A DNA stretch of 64,000 nucleotides, from the NCBI RefSeq assembly GCF_027214045.1, contig NZ_JAPWHE010000001.1:310001-374000 (forward strand), given 5' to 3'. Both the position numbers and the translations under genes were made by a program. Shown here in pieces: positions 37,848 to 48,493 of this stretch; position 1 is the stretch's first letter; every line of letters begins with the position of its first letter. The DNA comes from Castellaniella denitrificans. GTDB taxonomy: Bacteria > Pseudomonadota > Gammaproteobacteria > Burkholderiales > Burkholderiaceae_B. Below the pieces are notes generated by a model. That model was not told the DNA's origin. It worked only from the letters and a program-made list of their open reading frames with translations, and ran no database searches.

Positions 37848-38543
37848 TCAGGCGGCCAGCGATGCCAATTCGACGCGCGCGCCGCCACCCATGGTGGAGG
37901 ACACGGCGACCTTGCGGAGATAGATGCCCTTGGCCGCCGCGGGGCGGGCCTTGTTCAGGGCGTCGATCAGCGCGGCCAGATTGATCTGCAGTTTCTCGAC
38001 GTCGAAGGACGCGCGGCCGATGGTGGCGTGGATGATCCCCGCCTTGTCGGTGCGGTACTGCACCTGACCGGCCTTGGCGTTCTTGACGGCGGTGGCGACG
38101 TCGGGCGTGACGGTGCCGACCTTGGGGTTCGGCATCAGGCCACGGGGACCCAGGACCTGGCCCAGGGCACCGACGACACGCATCGTATCGGGCGAGGCGA
38201 TCACTACGTCGAAATCGATGTTGCCGGCCTTGATGCTGGCGGCCAGATCGTCCAGGCCGACGATGTCCGCGCCGGCGGCCTTGGCGGCCTCGGCTTTTTC
38301 GCCTTGGGCGAAGACCGCGACGCGCATGGTCTTGCCGGTGCCGGCGGGCAGCACCACGGAACCGCGGACCAGTTGGTCGGATTTCTTGGGGTCGATGCCC
38401 AGCTGCACGGCGACATCGATGGATTCATCGAACTTGGCCGTGGCGGTTTCCTTGACCAGCGCGATGGCTTCGGCCACGGGATACAGCTTGGTGCGATCGA
38501 TTTTGGCCGCGATGGCGGCAACGCGTTTGCTCAGCTTGGCCAT
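37848..38543 (-). CDS. rplA: 50S ribosomal protein L1
   Basis: The 231-residue protein of the L1 stalk at the E site. It contains [33 protein letters not shown] and [14 protein letters not shown], the L1 signatures. It lies 2 bases after rplK. In E. coli L1 represses the L11 operon leader. Confidence 0.98.
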   Translation of the reverse strand: MAKLSKRVAAIAAKIDRTKLYPVAEAIALVKETATAKFDESIDVAVQLGIDPKKSDQLVRGSVVLPAGTGKTMRVAVFAQGEKAEAAKAAGADIVGLDDLAASIKAGNIDFDVVIASPDTMRVVGALGQVLGPRGLMPNPKVGTVTPDVATAVKNAKAGQVQYRTDKAGIIHATIGRASFDVEKLQINLAALIDALNKARPAAAKGIYLRKVAVSSTMGGGARVELASLAA

Positions 38544-38545
38544 GA

Positions 38546-38980
38546 TCAGACGACTCCTTCCACATCGATGCCCATGCTGCGGGCGCTGCCGGCGATGGTA
38601 CGCACGGCGGCGTCCAGATCGGCCGCCGTCAGGTCGGGCTGCTTGGTCTTGGCGATTTCCTCGGCCTGGGCGCGCGTGAGCGTGCCGACCTTGGCCGAAT
38701 TCGGCGTCGCGGAACCTTTCTGGACGTTCGCGGCCTTCTTGATCAGGATCGTGGCCGGCGGAGTCTTCATGATGAACGTGAAGCTCTTGTCGGCGAAGGC
38801 GGTGATCACCACGGGAATCGGCAGACCGGGCTCCAGGCCCTGGGTCTTGGCGTTGAACGCCTTGCAGAATTCCATGATGTTCAGACCGCGCTGACCCAGC
38901 GCCGGACCGATCGGGGGAGAGGGATTGGCCTTACCAGCTGGCACTTGCAGCTTGATGAAGCCGACGATTTTCTTCGCCAT
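38546..38980 (-). CDS. rplK: 50S ribosomal protein L11
   Basis: The 144-residue GTPase-centre protein. It starts [30 protein letters not shown]-type sequence, visible as [17 protein letters not shown], with prolines of the thiostrepton/RelA-responsive region conserved. It ends [12 protein letters not shown]. It follows nusG by 134 bases, a gap with no clear gene. Confidence 0.98.
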   Translation of the reverse strand: MAKKIVGFIKLQVPAGKANPSPPIGPALGQRGLNIMEFCKAFNAKTQGLEPGLPIPVVITAFADKSFTFIMKTPPATILIKKAANVQKGSATPNSAKVGTLTRAQAEEIAKTKQPDLTAADLDAAVRTIAGSARSMGIDVEGVV

Positions 38981-39114
38981 GCGATGCTCCTGTCGGGTAC
39001 GTGCGCCGGCCTTCGATGAGACCGGCTCCCCGGGTTAAGAATCCCCCACGCCGCGTCTTCTGATCGATGCCCCGAAAACGGAGGCCTCGCCTGAGAGCGG
39101 CCTGGCGGTAAAAA

Positions 39115-39648
39115 TCAGACCTTTTCGACCTGACTGAAATCCAGCTCGACCGGCGTGGCACGACCGAAGATCGTGACCGACACGCGGACTTTGCTTTTCT
39201 CGTAGTTGACTTCCTCGACGCTGCCGTTGAAGTCTGCGAACGGACCTTCCTTGACGCGAACGGTCTCGCCGATTTCGAAGAGGACCTTGGGACGAGGCTT
39301 TTCGACGCCTTCTTCCATCTGGGAAAGGATCTTTTCGACTTCCTTTTCGGAGATGGGGGCGGGACGATTGCCGGAACCACCCAGAAAGCCGGTGACACGA
39401 TTGGTGCTCTTGACCAGGTGCCAGCTTTCGTCGGTGAGATCCATTTCGACCAGGACGTAGCCCGGGAAGATGCGGCGTTCGGAAATCGACTTGCGGCCGT
39501 CCTTGATTTCGACGACTTCCTCGGAGGGCACGAGAATGCGGCCGAACGCGTCCTGCAGGCCGGCGCGCTCGATGCGTTCTACCAGGGCCTTGTGGACGCT
39601 TTTTTCCATGCCCGAATAGACATGGACGACGTACCAGCGCTTGCTCAT
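39115..39648 (-). CDS. nusG: Transcription antitermination protein NusG
   Basis: A 177-residue factor that binds RNA polymerase through its NGN domain ([18 protein letters not shown]) and binds S10 or Rho through its KOW domain ([20 protein letters not shown]). The [12 protein letters not shown] segment is typical. It is located directly after secE, as in most bacteria. Confidence 0.97.
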   Translation of the reverse strand: MSKRWYVVHVYSGMEKSVHKALVERIERAGLQDAFGRILVPSEEVVEIKDGRKSISERRIFPGYVLVEMDLTDESWHLVKSTNRVTGFLGGSGNRPAPISEKEVEKILSQMEEGVEKPRPKVLFEIGETVRVKEGPFADFNGSVEEVNYEKSKVRVSVTIFGRATPVELDFSQVEKV

Positions 39649-39662
39649 GCGGTTTTCGTTCC

Positions 39663-40043
39663 TTAGTTCCAGCCCAGCAGCAGGCCGTAGATGATCCAGC
39701 CCAGCAGCTTGTCGGCGATCCACAGCAGAGCGCCCATGGCCAGAACGAAGGCGAACACGATCGCGGTCATGCGCGTGGTTTCCTGGCGCGTGGGCCAGAC
39801 GACGCGGCGCGTCTCGTTGTACGATTCGCGACCGAAGGCAAAGGTGCGCCGGCCGGTGTCGCTGAACCAGACAATGATCGCGGCCACGACCAGACCCGCG
39901 ACAAAAGCGCCTACACGCACATAGCCGGGCTGGTCGACAAGGACCGAATACGCCACGATACCCGCAACGATCACGAGCACGGCCAGGCCGAGCTTGATGC
40001 GTTCGGCGGCACGGCTGACGGTTTCTACGTTCTGGTGAGACAT
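39663..40043 (-). CDS. secE: Protein translocase subunit SecE
   Basis: A subunit of the SecYEG channel, 126 residues. It has three membrane segments (about 17-36, 43-60 and 95-118) as in E. coli (127), and the conserved amphipathic region [16 protein letters not shown] before the last segment. It heads the protein-coding part that follows tRNA-Trp. Confidence 0.95.
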   Translation of the reverse strand: MSHQNVETVSRAAERIKLGLAVLVIVAGIVAYSVLVDQPGYVRVGAFVAGLVVAAIIVWFSDTGRRTFAFGRESYNETRRVVWPTRQETTRMTAIVFAFVLAMGALLWIADKLLGWIIYGLLLGWN

Positions 40044-40083
40044 ATACGGGCGATGGACGCCGCTGCTGCGGCAATGAGATCGG

Positions 40084-40159
40084 TGGCAGGGGCAGAAGGA
40101 ATCGAACCCTCAACCTTCGGTTTTGGAGACCGACGCTCTGCCAATTGAGCTATACCCCT
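40084..40159 (-). tRNA. tRNA-Trp (CCA)
   Basis: The 76-nt cloverleaf begins AGGGGTATAGCTCAATTGG and has anticodon loop CTCCAAA with anticodon CCA. The T arm carries GGTTCGATTCC, and the discriminator G is followed by an encoded CCA end. It lies between tuf copy 2 and secE, the same place as E. coli trpU-type genes near secE. Confidence 0.97.
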
Positions 40160-40248
40160 AAACCTCGAAAAACGGTGGCGCTTCCGCACCCCCGTTTTTG
40201 ACAAACTATCGGTGAGCGGCCTGGCCAGCCCACCATTGTACTACAGAA

Positions 40249-41439
<1,191 letters not shown>

Positions 41440-41475
41440 GGCTGACTCCTGACTATGGAATGATCCAAGATGTTG

Positions 41476-41550
<75 letters not shown>

Positions 41551-41585
41551 GGTATTCATTTCGACATCCGTCGAACCGGACCCGC

Positions 41586-41659
41586 TGGAGCGGGTGAAGG
41601 GAATCGAACCCTCGTCGTAAGCTTGGAAGGCTTCTGCTCTACCATTGAGCTACACCCGC
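41586..41659 (-). tRNA. tRNA-Gly (TCC)
   Basis: The 74-nt tRNA begins GCGGGTGTAGCTCAATGGTA and has anticodon loop CTTCCAA with anticodon TCC. The T arm GGGTTCGATTCCC and the encoded CCA are present. It is the second tRNA in the Tyr-Gly-Thr-tuf transcript. Confidence 0.97.
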
Positions 41660-41710
41660 GATTCGGATCCCTGCGACATCCAGGCGTATCGGCACAGGAT
41701 ATCGTTCGCA

Positions 41711-41797
41711 TGGTGGTGGGGGTTGGATTCGAACCAACGTAGGCGCAAGGCCAACAGATTTACAGTCTGCCCCCTTTAACCACTCGGGCACCCCACC
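41711..41797 (-). tRNA. tRNA-Tyr (GTA)
   Basis: The 87-nt class II tRNA begins GGTGGGGTGCCCGAGTGG and has anticodon loop CTGTAAA with anticodon GTA. A long variable arm (TTGGCCTTGCGCCTAC region) and the encoded CCA are present. It is the first gene after a strong promoter. Confidence 0.97.
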
Positions 41798-41811
41798 GAA
41801 GCGAATTTCGA

Positions 41812-41840
41812 ATTATGGAGATATTCAGGGCCGATGTCAA
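41812..41840 (-). promoter_or_regulatory. Strong sigma-70 promoter of the tRNA-tuf operon
   Basis: A consensus -35 TTGACA (41835-41840) and -10 CATAAT (41812-41817), 17 bases apart, face tRNA-Tyr. The predicted start lies about 10 bases before the tRNA. The -35 overlaps the parB stop codon, so the tRNA unit starts inside the end of the parB operon. Confidence 0.85.
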
Positions 41841-42775
41841 GCGACCGCGTCGCGATCGGCCAGGACCGCCCCCAACCCCTGGCGTTCCAGCAAGGCGTCC
41901 AGGTGTTCCCAGTCGGAAAATTCGATCACCAGTTGTCCGCCCTTGCGGGCGCCCGTGCGGATCTTCACTTGAGTGGCCAGATGATCGGACAGGGCTTTTT
42001 CCAGCCGGTCGAGATCGCCGGAACGGGCGCTGGCCGTTCCCCGGGCCGCCCGGCCGGCCGGTGTGGCCAGCGGTTCGTCTGCTTCGCGCAACGCGCGTGC
42101 GACGCGTTTTTCGGTCTCGCGCACAGACAAGCGGCGGGCGATGACTTCGTTGGCGAGGAGAATCTGCTGCGCGGCGTCGGTGGCCAGCAGCGCCCGGGCG
42201 TGTCCCATGTCGATATCGCCGGCCAGCAGCATGGTCTGCACAGGTTCGGCCAGATTCAACAGGCGCAGCAAATTGGTGGTGGCCGAGCGTGATCGGCCGA
42301 TGGCGGTGGCCGCCTGTTCGTGGGTCAGACCGAACTCGTCCAGCAGACGGCGCACACCATGGGCTTCTTCCAGCGGATTGAGGTCTTCCCGCTGGATGTT
42401 TTCGATCAGCGCCATGGCGGCCGCATTCTCGTCCGCCACGCGGCGCACCAGCACGGGAACCACGTCCAGACCGGCGATCCGCGCGGCACGGAAACGCCGT
42501 TCGCCGGCGATGATTTCGTACTGGCCGGGTTCGTCCTCCAGGGGCCGCACCAGGATGGGCTGCATGATGCCCTGGGCGCGGATGGACTCGGCCAGGTCGT
42601 TCAGCGCGCCTTCGTCCATGCGGGTGCGCGGCTGGTAGCGCCCCGCGCGCAGCGCGCCGACCGGAAGCTGGCTGGGGGAATCTTCTTTTTGGCGCCCCAC
42701 CGCGTCCAGCGCGCCATTATCCGCGCCCAGCAGGGCATCCAGTCCGCGTCCGAGTCCTTTCTTGCGAGTGGCCAT
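41837..42775 (-). CDS. parB: Chromosome partitioning protein ParB
   Basis: A CTP-dependent clamp that loads at parS and spreads along DNA for origin segregation. It has 312 residues. The CTP-binding motif GERRFR lies at 91-96, and ENIQRE follows. The helix-turn-helix is in TAIGRSRSATTNLLRLL, and a C-terminal dimerisation region ends the protein. It follows parA by 36 bases, and three parS sites lie 3.5 kb upstream. Confidence 0.97.
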   Translation of the reverse strand: MATRKKGLGRGLDALLGADNGALDAVGRQKEDSPSQLPVGALRAGRYQPRTRMDEGALNDLAESIRAQGIMQPILVRPLEDEPGQYEIIAGERRFRAARIAGLDVVPVLVRRVADENAAAMALIENIQREDLNPLEEAHGVRRLLDEFGLTHEQAATAIGRSRSATTNLLRLLNLAEPVQTMLLAGDIDMGHARALLATDAAQQILLANEVIARRLSVRETEKRVARALREADEPLATPAGRAARGTASARSGDLDRLEKALSDHLATQVKIRTGARKGGQLVIEFSDWEHLDALLERQGLGAVLADRDAVA

Positions 42776-42811
42776 CGTGTGTGTGTCCTATGTGTGATGC
42801 CGGGTGGTCTT

Positions 42812-43621
42812 TCAGGCCGCGCGCGGTCGAATCTTGCCGCCGACACGGCGGATGAGCTCTTCGCCGAAGGCGAGATAGGCCCGGGCGCCCCGGGACGACT
42901 TGTCGTAGACCACGCCGGGCTGGCCATGGCTGGGCGCCTCGGCCAGCCGCACGTTGCGCGGCACGACGGTCTTGAACACCTTGTCACCGAAATGTGATTC
43001 AAGCTGGGCCGAGACCTGCTGCTGCAATGTCATCCGCGTGTCGAACATGACGCGCAGCAAACCGATCAGTTCCAGGTCCGGGTTCAGATTGCGGTAGATC
43101 CGTTTGATGGTGTTGACCAGGTCGGACAGGCCTTCGAGCGCGAAATACTCGCACTGCATGGGGATGATCACGCCATGAGCCCCGGCCAGGCCATTGAGCG
43201 TCAACAACGAGAGCGTCGGCGGACAATCGATCAGGATGAAGTCATAGTCCTGGGCGACCGCGGACAGGGCCCGCTTGAGCTGCATTTCCCGATCGTCCAT
43301 CTGCACCAGGTCGATCTCGGCGCCGGACAATTCCCGGTTCGACGGCAGCACGTCGTAGCCACCGCTCTCGGAACGGATGCGTGCCCGCGCGACGTCGGCC
43401 TCGCCGATCAGCACCTGGTACAGATTGACGGAGGCCGCGTTCTTGTCGATGCCGCTGCCCATGGTGGCATTGCCCTGCGGGTCCAGGTCGACCAGCAACA
43501 CGCGCTGGCCATGCTGGGCCAGCGATGCGGCCAGATTGATGGCCGTGGTGGTTTTGCCCACGCCGCCTTTCTGGTTGGCGATGCAGAACACGCGGGCGGA
43601 TTTCGGACGATCGGCAGTCAT
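42812..43621 (-). CDS. parA: Chromosome partitioning ATPase ParA (Soj type)
   Basis: A nucleoid-binding Walker ATPase of 269 residues that moves ParB-parS complexes. The deviant Walker A KGGVGKTT (18-25) is followed by LLVDLDPQGNATMG and the Walker B-like FILIDCPPTL. The short N-terminus without a helix-turn-helix marks the chromosomal type. It overlaps the rsmG stop by 4 bases. Confidence 0.97.
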   Translation of the reverse strand: MTADRPKSARVFCIANQKGGVGKTTTAINLAASLAQHGQRVLLVDLDPQGNATMGSGIDKNAASVNLYQVLIGEADVARARIRSESGGYDVLPSNRELSGAEIDLVQMDDREMQLKRALSAVAQDYDFILIDCPPTLSLLTLNGLAGAHGVIIPMQCEYFALEGLSDLVNTIKRIYRNLNPDLELIGLLRVMFDTRMTLQQQVSAQLESHFGDKVFKTVVPRNVRLAEAPSHGQPGVVYDKSSRGARAYLAFGEELIRRVGGKIRPRAA

Positions 43622-44313
43622 TGGGTTCCTTCGGGACCGTTTAGGGCCTTTTCATGTTCGAGTTCCAGCAGGCAGCGATGCGCGTCCATCCCGGGCACAC
43701 TCAGTTCGACGGTGCGTTTCACGGACCAGCCCATGTCGGCTTCCAGGGCGGCCCGTTCGGCGACGGGATCCTGTCCTTTCATGGCAAGCATCACGCCACC
43801 GGGCGCACGATGATGCGCGGCGACACGCACGAAGTCCGACAGCGAGGCGAAAGCGCGGGAAATCACGATATCCGCCCGCAAGCTGTCCATGGACTCGATG
43901 CGACCGTGTTCCGCGCGCACGTTCTTCAGCCCCAGAACGCCGGCCGCCTGGCGGATGAACGCGGTTTTCTTGCCCACCGCATCCACGCAGACAATGGACC
44001 AGTCAGGCTGGCAGATGCCCAGAATGATACCCGGTAAACCCGCGCCCGACCCCATGTCCGCGACCTTCAGGCCCGGACGCGCCCATCGTGCCCGCAGTTC
44101 GGGCACGATGGCCAGGCTGTCGAACACGTGTTGCACCAGCATCTTTTCGGGATCGCGGATGGCGGTCAGGTTATAGGCCTTGTTCCAGTGCCGCAGCTGT
44201 TGCAGATAGCCCAGCAGCGCGGGCACATGCGCGCGATCCTGCGCCATGCTCAGGCTGTCCAGCGCCGTCTCCAGGCGTTCGCGGAACTGGGGAAAAGGAG
44301 TATCGACAATCAT
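43618..44313 (-). CDS. rsmG: 16S rRNA (guanine-527-N7)-methyltransferase RsmG
   Basis: The enzyme methylates G527 of 16S rRNA with SAM; loss gives low-level streptomycin resistance. It has 231 residues. The SAM motif is [16 protein letters not shown], preceded by [16 protein letters not shown], both typical. It overlaps mnmG upstream and parA downstream by 4 bases each. Confidence 0.96.
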   Translation of the reverse strand: MIVDTPFPQFRERLETALDSLSMAQDRAHVPALLGYLQQLRHWNKAYNLTAIRDPEKMLVQHVFDSLAIVPELRARWARPGLKVADMGSGAGLPGIILGICQPDWSIVCVDAVGKKTAFIRQAAGVLGLKNVRAEHGRIESMDSLRADIVISRAFASLSDFVRVAAHHRAPGGVMLAMKGQDPVAERAALEADMGWSVKRTVELSVPGMDAHRCLLELEHEKALNGPEGTQ

Positions 44314-46226
44314 GCGGCCCGACGCCCGCGCATATGCCGTTTCAGGTGGACCAGCAGCAAGGACACCGCCGCCGGCGTAACACCGGATATCCGAGCCGCC
44401 TGCCCCACGGTGGCGGGTCGCGCGGCTTCGAGGCGCTGGCGCACCTCGGTGGAAAGACCTGTGACGCCGGCATAGTCGAAATCGTCCGGCACCGCCTGAT
44501 CCGCCTGGGCCTTCTGGCGCTCGATCTCGTCGCGCTGACGATCCACGTAACCGGCATACTTGGCCTGGATGCCGACCTGTTCGGCCTGCACGGTGTCTTC
44601 CAGACCAGGACCGGCCAGCAACGTGCCCTGTTCGTCCCGAAGGGACATCAGGGTGTCGTATTCGACATCGGGGCGACGCAGAAGATCCAGCAGGCTTGGA
44701 TGACGATCCAGGCGCTGCAGGGACAGGTTATCGCGGGCATGGGCATCCAGCACCGCCGGATTGACTCGGGTTTCACTCAGGCGCTGGATTTCAGCCGCCA
44801 CGGCATCGCGCTTGCGGCTGAAGGCATCCCAGCGCGCATCATCCACCAAGCCGAGCGACCGGCCGATCTCGGTCAGTCGCAGGTCGGCGTTATCCTCGCG
44901 CAAGCTGAGCCGGTATTCCGCCCGCGATGTAAACATCCTGTAAGGTTCGGTAACACTTTTGGTTACAAGATCATCCACCAACACACCGAGATAGGCCTGA
45001 CTGCGCGCCATTATCCAGGGCTCACGCCCCATCACCTGCAAAGCGGCATTGGCCCCCGCCAGCAGACCTTGGGCGGCGGCTTCTTCGTAACCCGTGGTGC
45101 CATTGATCTGACCGGCGAAGAACAAACCCCGGATCGCTCGGGTCTCGAGCCAGGCATGCAGATGCCGGGGATCGAAATAGTCGTATTCGATCGCATAGCC
45201 GGGCCGCATGATGCGGGCGTTCTCCAGTCCCGGCAGACTGCGCACCAATTCGAACTGAATGTCGAACGGCAAGCTGGTCGAAATCCCGTTCGGATAAATT
45301 TCGCGGGAAGAAGCCCCTTCCGGTTCGAGAAATACCTGATGACTGGTCTTGTCGGCGAAACGATGAATCTTGTCCTCGATCGAAGGACAATACCGTGGAC
45401 CGATTCCTTCAATCGTCCCCTGCTCGCTATACATCGGCGAACGGTCCAGACCTGAACGCACAATTTCGTGCGAACGTTCATTGGTATGCGTGATCCAGCA
45501 CGGCACTTGTTCCGGATGCATGTCGGCCCGTCCCAGGAAGGAGAAGACCGGCACGGGATCCATATCCCCCGGCTGGACCTCCGTCCTGGAAAAATCGATG
45601 GTGTTCGCGTCGATGCGTGGCGGTGTGCCTGTCTTCAATCGCCCCTGGGGTAAATTCATTTCCCTGAGCCGCTGACCCAGACTGGTTGCGGGAGGGTCTC
45701 CTGCTCGACCCGCCGCGTGATGAGACAGGCCAACGTGCATCAAACCATTGAGAAACGTACCCGCCGTCAAGACCACGGCTCGGGCCTTGAATACCAGACC
45801 GATTTGAGTACGCGCCCCAACCACACGGTCGCCCTCCAGAATCAGATCATCCACGGCCTGCTGGAAGATCATCAGATTTTTCTGATTTTGCAAGATCATC
45901 CGCATCGCACGCCGGTACAGGGATCGATCCGCTTGAGCGCGCGTTGCCCGGACTGCAGGTCCTTTGGAACGATTCAAGATCCTGAACTGAATGCCCGCCT
46001 GGTCCGTGGCCCACGCCATGGCGCCGCCAAGGGCATCAATTTCCTTGACCAGATGCCCTTTGCCAATCCCGCCAATGGACGGGTTACAGGACATTTGACC
46101 CAAGGTGTCCAAATTATGGGTCAGTAGCAGCGTGGAAGCGCCCATGCGTGCCGCGGCCAATGCAGCCTCGGCTCCAGCATGACCACCACCAATCACGAGC
46201 ACATCGAATTCTTCGGAGTAATTCAT
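44310..46226 (-). CDS. mnmG: tRNA uridine-34 5-carboxymethylaminomethyl enzyme MnmG
   Basis: An FAD protein that works with MnmE to modify the wobble uridine of several tRNAs. It has 638 residues. The dinucleotide motif is [21 protein letters not shown]-like, seen as [11 protein letters not shown], with [12 protein letters not shown] and the GidA signature [16 protein letters not shown] following. The start at 46226 gives the family N-terminus; a longer frame would run through parS DNA. First gene of mnmG-rsmG-parA-parB. Confidence 0.97.
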   Translation of the reverse strand: MNYSEEFDVLVIGGGHAGAEAALAAARMGASTLLLTHNLDTLGQMSCNPSIGGIGKGHLVKEIDALGGAMAWATDQAGIQFRILNRSKGPAVRATRAQADRSLYRRAMRMILQNQKNLMIFQQAVDDLILEGDRVVGARTQIGLVFKARAVVLTAGTFLNGLMHVGLSHHAAGRAGDPPATSLGQRLREMNLPQGRLKTGTPPRIDANTIDFSRTEVQPGDMDPVPVFSFLGRADMHPEQVPCWITHTNERSHEIVRSGLDRSPMYSEQGTIEGIGPRYCPSIEDKIHRFADKTSHQVFLEPEGASSREIYPNGISTSLPFDIQFELVRSLPGLENARIMRPGYAIEYDYFDPRHLHAWLETRAIRGLFFAGQINGTTGYEEAAAQGLLAGANAALQVMGREPWIMARSQAYLGVLVDDLVTKSVTEPYRMFTSRAEYRLSLREDNADLRLTEIGRSLGLVDDARWDAFSRKRDAVAAEIQRLSETRVNPAVLDAHARDNLSLQRLDRHPSLLDLLRRPDVEYDTLMSLRDEQGTLLAGPGLEDTVQAEQVGIQAKYAGYVDRQRDEIERQKAQADQAVPDDFDYAGVTGLSTEVRQRLEAARPATVGQAARISGVTPAAVSLLLVHLKRHMRGRRAA

Positions 46227-46250
46227 AGCGGGAACAGAAAATTTCCCAAA

Positions 46251-46277
46251 ATTATACTTCGCCGTTCCTTTTAACAA
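46251..46277 (-). promoter_or_regulatory. Candidate mnmG operon promoter beside parS
   Basis: The minus strand shows a perfect -10 TATAAT (46251-46256) and a -35-like TTGTTA (46272-46277) with a short 15-base spacer. The first parS site begins at the next base (46278), so ParB bound there could influence its own operon. Confidence 0.5.
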
Positions 46278-46293
46278 TGTTCCACGTGAAACA
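46278..46293. promoter_or_regulatory. parS site 1
   Basis: TGTTCCACGTGAAACA, a 16-base match to the ParB-binding consensus TGTTNCACGTGAAACA. It lies 52 bases upstream of mnmG. Confidence 0.93.
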
Positions 46294-46302
46294 GAATTTA
46301 GA

Positions 46303-46318
46303 TGTTTCACGTGGAACA
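46303..46318. promoter_or_regulatory. parS site 2
   Basis: TGTTTCACGTGGAACA, the same site in opposite orientation, 9 bases from site 1. The pair forms a larger inverted repeat. Confidence 0.93.
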
Positions 46319-46410
46319 TCATGGCAAAAGAATTACCCACCCAATAAAAATCCAAGTGCGAAAATCTTCAGGTAATCAACCGCTCAGACCACGACAAATC
46401 GAATCGATGA

Positions 46411-46426
46411 TGTTCCACGTGAAACA
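46411..46426. promoter_or_regulatory. parS site 3
   Basis: TGTTCCACGTGAAACA, identical to site 1 and 92 bases from site 2. The spacing leaves an AT-rich stretch between them. Confidence 0.93.
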
Positions 46427-46518
46427 TTCATAAGATCAAATATAAAGGTGTGAACAAAGCTGTGGACAAGCACTGAACAAGAAGGGTACAAATTTTGTTG
46501 TCCGAAAGAAACGGGAAT
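46427..46518. other. AT-rich gap with DnaA-box-like sites next to parS
   Basis: Between parS site 3 and the cold-shock gene terminator there are two one-mismatch DnaA boxes on the minus strand, TTGTTCACA (46449-46457) and TTGTCCACA (46461-46469), in AT-rich DNA. There is no gene here. It may be an accessory DnaA-binding region or part of the origin. Confidence 0.45.
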
Positions 46519-46546
46519 GAAAAAAGGCACTCCGAGGAGTGCCTTT
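46519..46546 (-). terminator. Intrinsic terminator of the cold-shock gene
   Basis: An 11-bp stem (46536-46546 with 46523-46533) and a 2-base loop, with more Ts continuing on the minus strand. It lies 20 bases past the cold-shock gene stop. Confidence 0.88.
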
Positions 46547-46565
46547 CAGAAACCTGCCGACTGAT

Positions 46566-46772
46566 TTACAGCGGGCGGATCTCAGCAGCCTGGGGACCCT
46601 TGGGGCCATCCTTGACTTCGTACTGCACGGCCTGGCCTTCGTTCAAGCTGCGGTAGCCGCGACCTTCGATAGCGGAGAAGTGCGCGAACACGTCGGTGCC
46701 ACCAGCGTCCGGCGTGATGAAGCCGAAGCCCTTCTCAGCGTTGAACCATTTGACTTTGCCCGTTTGAGCCAT
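46566..46772 (-). CDS. Cold-shock domain protein (CspA family)
   Basis: A 68-residue single-stranded nucleic-acid chaperone. RNP1 is KGFGFI and RNP2 is VFAHF; it starts [15 protein letters not shown]. Full length for the family. The message has a leader of about 130 nt from the promoter at 46912-46939, which fits the temperature-responsive leaders of cspA mRNAs. It is not clear which paralogue this is. Confidence 0.95.
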   Translation of the reverse strand: MAQTGKVKWFNAEKGFGFITPDAGGTDVFAHFSAIEGRGYRSLNEGQAVQYEVKDGPKGPQAAEIRPL

Positions 46773-46911
46773 GATCTGAAACGTCCTAAATGAATGAAAG
46801 AAAACAATGAATCAAGAACGCTGAAACGATACAGATCGTGCCGTAGTGCGGGTAGCAACAGGGCATGCCGTGTGCGAAACGTGCGTACTGCTAGATTGCA
46901 TTGCAACAGGG

Positions 46912-46939
46912 AGCATAACTACGCAATATGAAAAGTCAA
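46912..46939 (-). promoter_or_regulatory. Promoter of the cold-shock gene
   Basis: -35 TTGACT (46934-46939) and -10 TATGCT (46912-46917) with a 16-base spacer on the minus strand. The predicted start near 46905 gives an untranslated leader of about 133 nt. Confidence 0.7.
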
Positions 46940-47037
46940 ATCATAGTTTTCCCTTATGCGCGATTGTATCCGCAACTGAAGCCTTCGTGCTTGGAAACGC
47001 ATCCTAAAACCAACACACATCAATCGCAAAACCAAAC

Positions 47038-48231
47038 ATGCTGAATTCACTGCCTTCCAAGCTGCCCGACGTCGGCGGCACCATCTTCGCGGAAATGAGC
47101 GCCCTGGCCCAAGAGTTCCAGGCCATCAACCTGGGGCAGGGGTTTCCCGATTATTCACCACCCGACCCGTTGATCCGCGCGGTCGCTGACGCCATGGCGC
47201 AAGGTCACAACCAGTACGCCCCCATGCCCGGGCTGCTTCAGTTGAGGCAAGCCATCGCATCCAAAATCGAAACTCAGCATGGACACGCCTACGCGCCGGA
47301 ATCGGAAATCACAGTCACCGCAGGCGCAACAGAAGCCTTGATGAGCAGCCTGCTGGCTTTGGTTCATCCAGGCGACGAAGTCGTGCTGATCGATCCATCG
47401 TATGACTTGTATGCCCCAGCGATCCGTCTGGCGGGAGCCAGCGCCGTACGTGTTCCCATGCGCCCACCTGAAACGAACGATCCATCGTTTCGCGTCGACT
47501 GGAACAGGGTGGAGGCCGCCATCACAAAAAAAACACGCATGCTGGTCCTGAACTTTCCACATAATCCGACGGGCTTGACACTGAAACCGGAAGACCTGGA
47601 TGCACTGGAGTTCCTGGTCGGCAAGCATCCGATCCTGTTGTTGTCAGACGAAGCCTATGAACACATCGTGTTCGATGGCCAGACCCATCTGAGCCCTGCA
47701 ACTCGGCCTTTGCTGGCCGCACACACAGTCATGGTCTCTTCATTCGGCAAGACCTTTCATGCCACTGGCTGGAAAACAGGTTACTGCTGCGCGCCCCGCG
47801 CTGTCATGCGTGAAATCCAAAAAATCCACCAGTTCACTGTTTTCTCCGTCAGTACGCCCATGCAAGCGGGCATCGCCCAGTATCTGCGCCAATCCGACGC
47901 ACTTTCGGGCTTGTCCGGGTTTTATCAGAAAAAACGCGACCGGCTGACCGCCGGCTTGAAAGAAACGCCGCTGCGCCCTTTGCATACCGAAGGCACTTTT
48001 TTCTTGCTGGTGGATGCTTCCGCAATAGGTTTCAGCCTGGAGAAAACATTGGCCATCCGCCTGACACGGGACATCGGGGTCGCGAGCATTCCCGTATCCG
48101 CTTTCTATGCCGACCCCGACGTCCCCGCAGCAAATCACCATTTGCTGCGTTTGTGCTTCGCCAAATTGGATACGACGCTGGATGCGGCGCTGGAACGCCT
48201 TTCGGGGTTGAAGTCCTGGTCGAGAGGATGA
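47038..48231 (+). CDS. PLP-dependent methionine-type aminotransferase (YbdL-like)
   Basis: A fold-type I class I/II aminotransferase with 397 residues. INLGQGFPDYSPPDPL, NQYAPMPGLLQLRQAIA and NFPHNPTG are typical. The PLP lysine lies in SSFGKTFHATGWKTGYC. The pattern is close to E. coli YbdL, which prefers methionine with 2-oxo acids; kynurenine or glutamine activity is possible in relatives. There is no clear ribosome site before the ATG, so initiation may be weak or leaderless. Confidence 0.88.
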   Translation: MLNSLPSKLPDVGGTIFAEMSALAQEFQAINLGQGFPDYSPPDPLIRAVADAMAQGHNQYAPMPGLLQLRQAIASKIETQHGHAYAPESEITVTAGATEALMSSLLALVHPGDEVVLIDPSYDLYAPAIRLAGASAVRVPMRPPETNDPSFRVDWNRVEAAITKKTRMLVLNFPHNPTGLTLKPEDLDALEFLVGKHPILLLSDEAYEHIVFDGQTHLSPATRPLLAAHTVMVSSFGKTFHATGWKTGYCCAPRAVMREIQKIHQFTVFSVSTPMQAGIAQYLRQSDALSGLSGFYQKKRDRLTAGLKETPLRPLHTEGTFFLLVDASAIGFSLEKTLAIRLTRDIGVASIPVSAFYADPDVPAANHHLLRLCFAKLDTTLDAALERLSGLKSWSRG

Positions 48232-48493
48232 CGGTCTTTATGTTTTTCTCTTTTCTTTTATATAAAACCGATAAGAATGGTGAGAGGTTGTGGATAACTC
48301 GGAAAACTCAATAAATCAATAAAAATCAATGCGTTGGATACTTTTTTACTGTGGGTTCCTTTGTGTGTGATCCTGGCATGGTTTGGGGATGGTTTTCGGG
48401 CATGGCAAAAAGTCCGTGCTTATGAACAACTTGTCGACAGGATGAACACATGAAGCCGTCTCTGGACTTATCCACAGTGCGGAAGTCTTGAAA
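48232..48493. other. Candidate replication origin (oriC)
   Basis: This AT-rich gap carries perfect DnaA boxes TTATCCACA at 48468-48476 (plus) and 48289-48297 (minus), a one-mismatch box TTATGAACA at 48420-48428 and a weaker TTGTCGACA at 48431-48439. A T-rich, unwinding-like tract lies at 48237-48265. AATCAATGCGTTG (48324-48336) matches the IHF consensus WATCAANNNNTTR completely. There is no gene. The parS cluster is 2 kb away. The competing candidate is the dnaA-rpmH gap; see the findings. Confidence 0.6.

Noticed and set aside
38981-39114. GC-rich inverted repeat in the nusG-rplK gap as a terminator
   Set aside because: The stem is short and imperfect, without a good T-run on the transcribed strand; L11 and L1 leaders often have structure here, but nothing specific is recognisable.
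46278-46426. CACGTG palindromes as LuxR/E-box-type operators
   Set aside because: The full 16-base match to parS and the linked parA-parB genes give a better explanation.
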